The notes under the pieces: generated by a model
What the model was told of the DNA's origin: nothing
The model's database searches: none
The model's input: the letters and a program-made list of their open reading frames with translations, nothing else
Program-made: the position numbers and the translations under genes
Assembly (NCBI GenBank): GCA_945861435.1
Contig: CAMAUX010000006.1
Location: 1 to 64,000, forward strand
Length of the DNA stretch: 64,000 nt
Origin: Chthoniobacter flavus
GTDB taxonomy: Bacteria; Verrucomicrobiota; Verrucomicrobiia; Chthoniobacterales; Chthoniobacteraceae
Direction: 5' to 3'
Shown here: one piece after another, positions 1-7,312 of the stretch
Numbering within the stretch: the first letter of the stretch is position 1
How the letters are laid out: each line of letters begins with the position of its first letter

Positions 1-129
1 GCAGCGCTTCTCACCTCAAGGCCGGACGATCCACCGATGGCGGCGTGCTGAGCAAACTCGGAGGGCACTTTGATAAGAGGTCCTGCTCGTGTTTTTAGAG
101 CCAATAGGGACAGGCAAAATCTCCTCTCA
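1..129. repeat. Long direct repeat, copy 1 (left part)
   Basis: These bases recur without a visible difference at 677-805. The copy may extend left of the window edge. The repeat ends in the short motif CCAATAGGGACAGGCAA (101-117). It carries no convincing gene. Confidence 0.9.
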
Positions 130-157
130 CTTTTGTTGGGACTCCGGGGCCGCCGGG

Positions 158-283
158 AAAATGGTGGCCGACGCCCAGCACGCCGCGGTGGCGTTGGAAA
201 ACGGATGCACGTGGGTGACCCGGGACGCGGATTTTGAAATGTTCCGGCGCAGCGGGCTTCGGGTGGAATTGCTGATGCCCTGA
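158..283 (+). pseudogene. 3' fragment of a VapC-like PIN-domain toxin gene
   Basis: The reading frame ending at the stop at 281-283 encodes a tail of about 41 residues. It contains ADAQHAAVALENG, then VTRDADF, then GLRV. This is the usual ending of PIN-domain VapC ribonucleases: the DAxxAAxAxxxG helix, the (T/S)xDxDF acidic motif and a hydrophobic last strand. The N-terminal two thirds of a PIN domain (about 130 residues in total), including the first conserved Asp, is missing, and there is no antitoxin gene. The fragment lies in a 203-bp stretch (130-332) that is present between the two halves of repeat copy 1 and absent from copy 2. It is most likely a dead remnant. Confidence 0.6.
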
Positions 284-332
284 TCCCGTCCGCGGAAAGG
301 GACAGGCAAGACTGGCTGGCAAGATTGCCTCC

Positions 333-465
333 CATCATCGCCCTTCTCGCGCCCCTGGCCGGGGCGCGTCGCGTGGGGAATCGTGATCCGGTGGTTCCCG
401 CAACCCGCTTTGCGGATTGCGCTCACGGACCGGTTGTTGGCTTTCATGCCTCCGGCATGCTGACG
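333..465. repeat. Diverged direct repeat, copy 1 (right part)
   Basis: These bases match 804-936 over about 133 bp with scattered substitutions and no obvious indels. Both copies contain GGCCGGGGCGCGTCGCGTGG and end in CCTCCGGCATGCTGACG. In copy 2 the left and right parts abut directly at 804/805. In copy 1 they are separated by the VapC-like fragment. Confidence 0.8.
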
Positions 466-491
466 GGAAGAGCGCTTGTTACTTACGCGGG

Positions 492-655
492 CCCCCTACA
501 CGAGGCACGCCCGGCGCCTCGCCAATAGGGACAGGCAATCTTTCCTCCTCTACACGAGGCACGCCCGGTGCCTCGCCAATAGGGACAGGCAATCTTTCCT
601 CCTCCTCTTCTGCCTCGCCAATAGGGACAGGCAATCTTTCCTCCTCCTCTTCAGG
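492..655. repeat. Short tandem repeats carrying CCAATAGGGACAGGCAA
   Basis: Three irregular tandem units carry the 17-bp motif at 522-538, 576-592 and 618-634. Each is followed by a TTTCCTCCTC tract. The first two units also contain CGAGGC...GCCTCG, which can fold into a 6-bp stem. Further copies lie at 101-117 and 777-793, and a degenerate one near 299-309. Unit lengths vary (54 and 42 bp) and there are no unique spacers, so this is not a CRISPR array. Confidence 0.85.
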
Positions 656-676
656 CGGGCCCAATCGACTGAACGC

Positions 677-936
677 GCAGCGCTTCTCACCTCAAGGCCG
701 GACGATCCACCGATGGCGGCGTGCTGAGCAAACTCGGAGGGCACTTTGATAAGAGGTCCTGCTCGTGTTTTTAGAGCCAATAGGGACAGGCAAAATCTCC
801 TCTCATCATCGTCCCTCTCGCGCCTCTGGCCGGGGCGCGTCGCGTGGGGAATCGTGATCCGGTGGTTCCCTTCATCCGTTTCACGGATTGCGGTCACCGA
901 CCGGCTAATTTCTCTCAGGCCTCCGGCATGCTGACG
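677..936. repeat. Direct repeat copy 2, uninterrupted
   Basis: Bases 677-805 are the copy of 1-129, and 804-936 the diverged copy of 333-465. The two halves are contiguous here, so this probably represents the intact arrangement. No open reading frame in it looks like a protein. Confidence 0.85.
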
Positions 937-1138
937 TTGCGTGTGTCTGTTGTTTGCCGGGGCTCTCGACTGCCAGCAAGGGGCCGGAACACAGGCACGC
1001 GAGAAGAAGGAGCGAGCACATGGGGGTGCTGGGTATCGGAAGCCCGTGACCTAGGCGTTCTAAATAGAACCCGCCCGCGCGGTCGGTGATGAGGCCGTTG
1101 CGCGATGGGTCGATCGTCTTGGCGGCAGCGTCTTTTGG
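937..1138. other. Non-coding stretch downstream of the esterase gene
   Basis: No gene is recognisable. The only structure is the near-perfect palindrome GTTCTAAATAGAAC at 1057-1070. It lies about 70 bp beyond the stop of the minus-strand esterase and lacks the long GC stem and T-run of a classical terminator. Confidence 0.5.
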
Positions 1139-2287
1139 TCAGCGCGGTTGGTAGCCTTTCCAGAGCCACTCGAGAGCGGCGGGCAGGACCTGCGCGCGGG
1201 CGTTGCCGATGCCGTGGCCGGAGTTCTGGCAGAAGACGTATTGGTAAGCGTAGCCCTTCGCTTTGAGCACATGGGCCATGCGGTGATTGGCCTCGACCCA
1301 GTCATGCATGCCATCGCGCATGACGTTCGGGTTGAAGTTGTCGCGGTCGCCGACAGCCATGTAGAGCCGGATGGGCTTCGGTGCGCTTTGCGGGATGAGG
1401 GTTTCGTGGAAATCCCATGCGCCGCCGGGAGTCTTGGGGTCGAAGGGCCACTGCTGGTTGACGAACGTGCCGGAGAGGGTGAGCACGCGGCGGAACCATT
1501 CGGGGTGATACCACGCCATGATGAGCGCGGCAGATCCGCCGGAGCTCGTGCCCATGGTGGCGCGACCTTCGGGGTCGGTGGTGAACTTCACGCCGTAGTT
1601 CTTCTCCACAAGCGGGAGGACTTCGAACTGGATGAATTCCGCGAAGAGGCCGGACATGGTGTCGTATTCCTTCCCGCGTTCGTGGCCCTGTGCGTCGCCG
1701 CCGCCATTGGCAATCATGACCGTGATGACGGGCGGAATGCGCTTCTGGGCGATCAGGTTGTCGAGGATGCGGGGGAGGTTCATGTCGGGCTTGCCGAAGC
1801 CGGGGCCGTCGTGCGTGACGAGCACAGGGGCTGCGGAGCCCGGCACGTATTGGGCCGGGATGTAGACCGTGATGGTCCGCTTGTAGTCGATGGTGTGCGT
1901 CTCGACGATGAGGGTCTTCGGGTTCTGCGGGTCGACGGTGCCGAATTCTTTGCGGGCGATGCCAGGGTTGAAGCGCACACATTCCGTCGAGTTCATGACG
2001 AACTGCTGGACCTTCCCCTGCGGCACGCCTTCCACGGCCTTGGTCTCGGGGGCAGCGACGTACTCGGGGCCGACGAGGAAGTTGCCGTTCGCGTCAGCCG
2101 GGGGCGCGCCACCGGGCTTGGCATCGAGGCGGATGAACTGCGGAGCGCCCGGGGCGTCGAACGGGCGCGTGGGCGGCGCCGGGCGCTCCGGTTTCTTGGG
2201 CGCGGGTTCGGCGGGCTTTGGAGCGTCGGCGGCGTTGAGTGCTGCGAGGGGAGCCAGCAGCAGGAGGGCGAGGATGCGGGGTTTCAT
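1139..2287 (-). CDS. Secreted alpha/beta-hydrolase esterase
   Basis: A 382-residue protein. The ATG at 2287 is chosen because it opens a clear signal peptide (residues 1-20, ending LLLAPLAALNA); the longer frame upstream runs into the sulfatase gene. A proline-rich linker (22-45) precedes a catalytic domain of the enterochelin-esterase/feruloyl-esterase (COG2382) type. The nucleophile is Ser248 in GTSSG, with Asp314 or Asp316 in GDRDN and His358 in SGHG as likely triad partners. It lies 10 bp after the sulfatase stop, so the two are probably one transcript. It probably removes ester-linked acyl groups from a glycan outside the cytoplasm. The substrate is not predictable, and a carbohydrate esterase role is an inference. 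Confidence 0.85.
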   Translation of the reverse strand: MKPRILALLLLAPLAALNAADAPKPAEPAPKKPERPAPPTRPFDAPGAPQFIRLDAKPGGAPPADANGNFLVGPEYVAAPETKAVEGVPQGKVQQFVMNSTECVRFNPGIARKEFGTVDPQNPKTLIVETHTIDYKRTITVYIPAQYVPGSAAPVLVTHDGPGFGKPDMNLPRILDNLIAQKRIPPVITVMIANGGGDAQGHERGKEYDTMSGLFAEFIQFEVLPLVEKNYGVKFTTDPEGRATMGTSSGGSAALIMAWYHPEWFRRVLTLSGTFVNQQWPFDPKTPGGAWDFHETLIPQSAPKPIRLYMAVGDRDNFNPNVMRDGMHDWVEANHRMAHVLKAKGYAYQYVFCQNSGHGIGNARAQVLPAALEWLWKGYQPR

Positions 2288-2297
2288 AAGAGAGTAT

Positions 2298-4034
2298 TCA
2301 GCGGAGGGTGGCACGGACGTAGAATGCGCCGGAGAGGTCGTTGCCGTCTTTGTCTTGGAACCACGCTTGCAACTGGGTGCGGCCGGCGGGAACCGTGGCT
2401 TTGATCGTGATCGATTGAGCGCCCGGTGCGGCCTGCGCAGCGTATTCCTGACCTGCGATGGAAAGCTTCGCCCGGGTGATCGGCAGCGCTTTGGCTTCCG
2501 CGACGGAATCAGGTTTGCCGTCGAGTGGCAGTGCGAGGGCTGTGGGCCAGCGGCGGAGGACGAATTCGTATTCGCCGGCACGCTCGATCTGGACGTTGAA
2601 CGCGCCGCCGCGCGGGCCGCCAGCGGCGTTGTTAATATGGCCGGAGTTGTCCACGTACATGCCCTGCCAGTCGGAGCTGCTCATTTCGACGGACGGTTCC
2701 TTTTCAGAGCCGAGGCTCATCGGCACGAACTCGTTGAGGCGTGGCTCCACGTTCTTCCACCATGCTTCGTAGTCGGCACGCAGACGGGCAACGATTTCGG
2801 GATGTTGGGCGGCAACATCCTTGTCCTGATGACGGTCGGCGACGACGTCGTACAGGGCCTCGCCCTCCAGCAGGCGCCAGCGGTCGCGCATCACAGCGGC
2901 CTCGAATTTCTTGGGGCCGACGGTGTTCTTCTGGCCGGCGCCGGGTCCGTATTGGACGATCAGCGTCCGTTCAGCGAGGCGGTCGGATTGGCCACGGAGC
3001 AAGGGCGAGAGGTCGGTGCCGTCGAAGGCCGGCCCTTCGGAGCGCGGGACGCCGGAGAGGCTGAGCAGTGTGGGGAGGAGATCCTGAACTTGGGTGAGGT
3101 GAGGGAGGTCGCCGGCGGTGCGCAGGTGGCCGGCGGGCCAGCGGATGAAGCAGGGAACCCGATGCCCACCCTCCCAGTAGGTGACCTTGCCTCCGCGCAT
3201 ACCGGCATTGTGGATGGGGACGCCGGAGGTGCCGCCGTTGTCGGTCAGGAAGATCACGATCGTGTCGTCCTTGAGTCCGGAAGCGGCGAGGAAGGTTTCG
3301 AGCCGGCCCATGTTCTCGTCGATGTTGGCGAGCATTCCAAAGAATCCGGGCGCCTTTTTATCGGCGAACATCTCGAGGTATTTCGGCGGGACGATGTGGG
3401 GGCCGTGGGCGGCGTGGAGTGGGAGGTAACAGAAGAACGGCTTGGCGGCGGTCTTTTGGGCGGTCATCCATTTCATCGCCTCGTCGAAGCAGACATCCGT
3501 CACGTAACCCTTGAAGGTCTCGGTCTGTTCACCGCGGATCATGCGGCCGTCGATGAGGTTGTTGCCGTACTCGGGGGCGCTGGCGAAGCCCCAGCCGCGG
3601 GCCCAGTAGGCGGCTTGGAATCCTTTATCCATGGGGCGGTGCGGGTAGCTGTCGCCGAGATGCCATTTGCCAAAAAGGCCGGTCGCATAACCCGCTTGGC
3701 GGAACATCTGCGGCGCGGTGGGGAATTCGGGACGCAGGAAGGTGCGGCCTGCGGTGACGGAGGTCACACCCGTGCGGAGGCCGTGGCAGCCGGTCAGGAG
3801 CTGACCGCGTGTGGGCGAGCACATCGGGGCCACGTGGAAATCGGTGAGCCGGACGCTCTCGGAGTGCAGACGGTCGATGTGGGGCGTCTTGAGAAACGGA
3901 TGTCCGTGGCAGGAGAAGTCGCCGTAGCCCGCGTCATCGACGAGGACGATGAGGATGTTGGGCGGCGTAGTTGCGGCGTGCGCGGCCAGCGGAATCAGCA
4001 CAGCGAGAAGCAGCAGCGCGAGGAGACGTTTCAT
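2298..4034 (-). CDS. Secreted type I (formylglycine) sulfatase
   Basis: A 578-residue protein starting at the ATG at 4034 with a signal peptide (1-20). The alkaline-phosphatase-fold sulfatase core shows the metal site (Asp33-Asp34 in LVDDAGYGD), the activation motif CSPTR with Cys72 to be oxidised to formylglycine, GKWHLG (Lys123, His125) and a later FLTDNGG. The last 120 or so residues form an extra beta-rich domain seen in many planctomycetal and verrucomicrobial arylsulfatases. It should hydrolyse sulfate esters of a polysaccharide in the periplasm or outside. A formylglycine-generating enzyme would be needed and is not in the window. It is first in a two-gene operon with the esterase and divergent from the M81 peptidase gene. 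Confidence 0.93.
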   Translation of the reverse strand: MKRLLALLLLAVLIPLAAHAATTPPNILIVLVDDAGYGDFSCHGHPFLKTPHIDRLHSESVRLTDFHVAPMCSPTRGQLLTGCHGLRTGVTSVTAGRTFLRPEFPTAPQMFRQAGYATGLFGKWHLGDSYPHRPMDKGFQAAYWARGWGFASAPEYGNNLIDGRMIRGEQTETFKGYVTDVCFDEAMKWMTAQKTAAKPFFCYLPLHAAHGPHIVPPKYLEMFADKKAPGFFGMLANIDENMGRLETFLAASGLKDDTIVIFLTDNGGTSGVPIHNAGMRGGKVTYWEGGHRVPCFIRWPAGHLRTAGDLPHLTQVQDLLPTLLSLSGVPRSEGPAFDGTDLSPLLRGQSDRLAERTLIVQYGPGAGQKNTVGPKKFEAAVMRDRWRLLEGEALYDVVADRHQDKDVAAQHPEIVARLRADYEAWWKNVEPRLNEFVPMSLGSEKEPSVEMSSSDWQGMYVDNSGHINNAAGGPRGGAFNVQIERAGEYEFVLRRWPTALALPLDGKPDSVAEAKALPITRAKLSIAGQEYAAQAAPGAQSITIKATVPAGRTQLQAWFQDKDGNDLSGAFYVRATLR

Positions 4035-4433
4035 GATGCCTTCTTGGGGGGGGTGGTGTCCGGCCGATTTGCGTCGTGGCAGGACCGCCATTGGGCTATT
4101 CGGCGGAAGCGGTTTTGGCGAGGGCGGAGTATGGGTGGGGGCGTGGACGATGCGGAAAGGCCCGGGGAGTGAAAATGGCTGCCGGTGATCGCCATCGATC
4201 TCAAGGGCAGCGTGCATCGCGGCGAGATCACCGGGAAGCGCTTGCAGAATTCTCCGCCGACGCCGTGAGCCGATGGGGACCGAAGCCCACATGCGGGCCC
4301 CGGTGTTCCTTGAGCACGCCCCGCAACAAAAGAAGCCTGTGCGCACGTTGCGGAATAAGGCGAAAAGAGATTGGTTACCACTGCATCCCATCCAACCGGG
4401 CTGTCCACAACACGCCGTTGGATGCCCCACCCC
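4035..4433. promoter_or_regulatory. Intergenic region between divergent sulfatase and M81 peptidase genes
   Basis: About 400 bp without a convincing gene; it must hold promoters for both directions. Just upstream of the ATG at 4434 there is an 8-bp inverted repeat, CATCCAAC (4389-4396) and GTTGGATG (4417-4424), that could form a stem-loop in the 5' leader. No -10/-35 pair could be assigned with confidence. Confidence 0.4.
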
Positions 4434-5951
4434 ATGAGCCTCCCACCGCGAGTTTTATTCGCCGGCCTCTTCCACGAAACCCACACCTTCGTGGAATCCT
4501 CCACGCCCCTCGAAAACTTCGCCGCCGCGAGAGGCCGTGCGATGTTGCAGTGTTCGGGCGACAGCTCCCCCCTTGGCGGTGCACTGGAGGCGGCGGCTTC
4601 CCTCGGCTGGGATATCCTCCCCGCACTCGACCTGCGCGCCGTACCGTCTGGCACCGCTGAGGACCTTGTGTTCGAGACTTTCTGGAGGGAACTCTCCGCC
4701 TCCATTTCTCAAGCGGTTGAAACGGGCCTCGACGGCATCTTCCTCGTCCTGCACGGGGCGATGGTGTGTCGGACCATCCATGACGTGGAGGGCGAACTCC
4801 TCAGACGGATTCGCCTTCTTTCCGGAGCCGCGCATCCTCCTGTGTTCGGCGTTTTCGATCTCCACGCCAACTTCACCGATGCCATGGCCGCCCATTCGGA
4901 CTGTCTGGTTGCCTACCGGGAAAACCCGCACACCGACGCGCGCGACGCCGCAATACGCGCCGTGCATCTCCTGGACCGGTCTCTGAAGGACAAACTGCGG
5001 CCACGGACTTTTTGGAAACATCCCCCGATCGTCTGGCCGCCGACGGGCACGGGTTCCGCGGACGATCCCATGCGCACGCTGCTCGCCACGGCGCACGCGC
5101 TCGAACTCCAGCATCCTGAGTTTTGGTGCGTCAACGTGATCGCCGGCTTTTCATTCGCGGACACTCCGGACACCGGGGTGAGCTTCAGCATCTGCACCAC
5201 GGGAGCGCCCTCCGTGGCTCAAGCCGCGCTCGACACGCTCGCCGAGTGCGCATGGACACTGCGCGAAAAGGGCAACGCCACCGAGTCTCCCGTGGATGCC
5301 GTGCTGCGGCATGCCCTCGCACATCCCGTGGCGGGTCTTACGGTTGTGGCAGAACCATCCGACAACATTGGCGCCGGCGCGCCTGGAGACGGAACCGGCC
5401 TGCTCCGGGCCTTCCTGAGACTCGGGGTTCCCCATGCGGCCGTTGCCATCTGCGATCCCGAGGCCGTGACACAGGCAGGCCAGTTCGCGAACGCGACGCA
5501 TCCCCAGACGTTTGAACTTTCCTTGGGAGGAAAAGGCAGCCGTCTCGACGAGGGCCCGCTCAGCCTTCACGTGGAGTTGCTCGCACTCTCCGACGGACGC
5601 TTCGAATTGGAGGACAAACGCAGCCATCTCGCGTCCATCTCGGGTGACTTTTTCGACATGGGACCGTGCGCCGTTGTCCGCCACAACAACCTCACGATCC
5701 TGCTCACCTCCCTGCCCACCCCTCCCATGGACCGCGCGCAATGGAGCAGTCAGGGATTTGCGCCCCAGACATTTGCCTTCCTTGGCGTGAAGGCAGCGGT
5801 CGCCCACCGTGGGGCCTATGCTCCCATCGCGGAGCGGATGCTCTGGGTTGAGACCCCGGGCCCGTGCACAAGCCATCTGGCGACGCTCCCGTTTCAAAAA
5901 ATCCACCGTCCGATATTCCCCCTCGATGCACTGGAGCTTCCTCAAAGGTGA
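4434..5951 (+). CDS. M81 family metallopeptidase (MlrC-like)
   Basis: A 505-residue protein. ATG 4434 is preferred over the upstream frame because MSLPPRVLFAGLFHETHTF is the normal start of the family. The N-terminal DUF1485 domain shows the putative zinc ligands: HETH (His14/His17), Asp142 and His144 in DLHANF, and His166 in PHTD. The C-terminal MlrC_C domain has the glycine-rich NIGAGAPGDGT motif. MlrC of microcystin degraders cleaves the linear peptide product. Most homologues occur in organisms without that pathway and their substrates are unknown. There is no signal peptide, so it is probably cytoplasmic. No mlrA or mlrB is nearby, so a microcystin role is not supported. Confidence 0.88.
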   Translation: MSLPPRVLFAGLFHETHTFVESSTPLENFAAARGRAMLQCSGDSSPLGGALEAAASLGWDILPALDLRAVPSGTAEDLVFETFWRELSASISQAVETGLDGIFLVLHGAMVCRTIHDVEGELLRRIRLLSGAAHPPVFGVFDLHANFTDAMAAHSDCLVAYRENPHTDARDAAIRAVHLLDRSLKDKLRPRTFWKHPPIVWPPTGTGSADDPMRTLLATAHALELQHPEFWCVNVIAGFSFADTPDTGVSFSICTTGAPSVAQAALDTLAECAWTLREKGNATESPVDAVLRHALAHPVAGLTVVAEPSDNIGAGAPGDGTGLLRAFLRLGVPHAAVAICDPEAVTQAGQFANATHPQTFELSLGGKGSRLDEGPLSLHVELLALSDGRFELEDKRSHLASISGDFFDMGPCAVVRHNNLTILLTSLPTPPMDRAQWSSQGFAPQTFAFLGVKAAVAHRGAYAPIAERMLWVETPGPCTSHLATLPFQKIHRPIFPLDALELPQR

Positions 5952-6420
5952 AGGCGGCTCCATCTCCACAGACGTCCGATGAGATCGGCGCCTTTGTCGG
6001 CAATACGGCAAGCACCGCCTGCCGCTTTTCTCTGCGGTGCGGGTTCTCTTTGCGGATCGGTTCGTGGACTCCGGGAACCGCGTGCTGATGGTGCACGGGG
6101 AAGTGGATAAACCGATCCGGTGGATGCGGCAGCCCGCCACGAAAGGGTCCGTCTGCGCGCGCCGCAGTCCGCTCTGCGGCCGCGACCGCTCGGCTCTGGG
6201 ATCGGCTTCCAGGTTGGTGATGGAGGAACAGGCGGGAGCGACTTTCAACCGGACCATCCGGATTCCTCTTCTTACCAAACGAACCAAGATGACGAGCGAC
6301 GCACTCCATTCGCCGTCCGTGTTTGTTTGGCAAGCAAACTTCCCTTATCGCTGAGCATTAGATGTGCTAACTAGATGGAGCTGCCTGCTCGTGCCGCCCG
6401 TGCCGAATTCTGACCCAATC
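5952..6420. other. Intergenic region upstream of polyphosphate glucokinase
   Basis: About 470 bp in which no reading frame looks like a protein. The most structured element is a 19-bp imperfect palindrome at 6321-6339, listed separately. A small TTAG/CTAA repeat lies at 6358-6370. Confidence 0.45.
6321..6339. promoter_or_regulatory. Imperfect palindrome, possible operator of the glucokinase gene
   Basis: GTTTGTTTGGCAAGCAAAC is symmetric about the central G with a single mismatched pair. It lies 81 bp before the ATG at 6421. The shape fits a dimeric repressor site, but no regulator gene adjoins it. Confidence 0.3.
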
Positions 6421-7209
6421 ATGAAGACCAAATCTTGGAAGCCCCCGTTGAAAAAAGCACCCACCCGCCGTCCTCGGAAGGGCCTTAAAACTCTGGCGAT
6501 CGATATCGGTGGAACGGGCTTGAAGGCCTCAGTGCTGGATTCCGAAGGCGGCATGCTCACGGAACGCGTGCGGGTGGAAACTCCGCCGCATTGTTCGCCC
6601 AAGTTGATGGTCAAGACCCTTGCCGCCTTGGTTGCTCCCCTGCCGGCAGCAGATCGCGTTTCGGTCGGGTTTCCGGGAGTGGTCCGGCGCGGGGTGGTGG
6701 TCACCGCCCACAATTTGGGCACCGAAGCATGGAAAGGTTTTGAACTGGATGCAGCGTTGACCCGCGCGCTGGGAAAACCGGTGCGCGTCCTGAATGACGC
6801 GGACGTTCAGGGGTTGGGGGCGATCGAGGGGCGCGGCGTGGAGGTTGTGATCACTCTGGGAACAGGCCTCGGCTCGAGCATTTTTGAAGACGGCCGCCTG
6901 TCGACGCACCTTGAGTTGGCGCATCATCCCTTCCGCGGGGGAGAGACGTATGAGGAGCAGCTGGGCAACAAGGCCCTCGAAAAAGCGGGGAAACGCAAGT
7001 GGCGTGAGCGGGTCTTCAAGGCGATCACCGCACTGCGTACGCTCACCACCTTTGACCATCTCTACATCGGAGGCGGAAACGCGCGGCTGCTTCCCGCGAA
7101 GTTGCCCAAGGATGTCAGCGCGGTTTCCAATGAACTTGGAATGCGAGGCGGCATCTGGCTCTGGCGGGAGCGGAGGCCTGGCAGCAACGATATCTTCGAC
7201 AAGCTTTAG
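6421..7209 (+). CDS. ppgK: Polyphosphate glucokinase (ROK family)
   Basis: A 262-residue protein, the usual length of polyphosphate glucokinases. The start at 6421 gives a basic N-terminal tail followed by the phosphate-binding motif DIGGTG (residues 28-33). Later come LNDAD with the catalytic Asp, GTGLGSS in the second phosphate loop, and ELAHH plus TYEEQLG, which are typical of the polyphosphate-using subgroup rather than ATP glucokinases. It phosphorylates glucose to glucose 6-phosphate in the cytoplasm using polyphosphate, saving ATP during growth on sugars. It stands alone and converges with the VWA gene. A degenerate partial copy lies at 11219-11422. Confidence 0.92.
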   Translation: MKTKSWKPPLKKAPTRRPRKGLKTLAIDIGGTGLKASVLDSEGGMLTERVRVETPPHCSPKLMVKTLAALVAPLPAADRVSVGFPGVVRRGVVVTAHNLGTEAWKGFELDAALTRALGKPVRVLNDADVQGLGAIEGRGVEVVITLGTGLGSSIFEDGRLSTHLELAHHPFRGGETYEEQLGNKALEKAGKRKWRERVFKAITALRTLTTFDHLYIGGGNARLLPAKLPKDVSAVSNELGMRGGIWLWRERRPGSNDIFDKL

Positions 7210-7312
7210 CAAGGGAGCTTGGCGGCGGCGGTGGAGCTTCCGCGAAGGCGTCGGAGGCAGGTGCCATTCATCCACCCCGACGCGGGAGCCGCCTCCAGGA
7301 TTATCCCGAACA

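Noticed and set aside
492-805. CRISPR array
   Set aside because: Repeat units are irregular (42-54 bp), spacers are not unique and no cas gene is present.
1057-1070. Palindrome GTTCTAAATAGAAC as operator or terminator
   Set aside because: It lies downstream of a gene end, far from any start, has a weak AT-rich stem and no accompanying T-run.
1890-4172. A 760-codon plus-strand frame antisense to the sulfatase gene
   Set aside because: It is a high-GC shadow: the opposite strand has a signal peptide and complete sulfatase motifs, whereas this frame shows none.
4434-5951. Microcystin degradation operon
   Set aside because: Only an MlrC-like gene is present; neither mlrA, mlrB nor mlrD lies nearby, and most M81 proteins have no link to microcystin.
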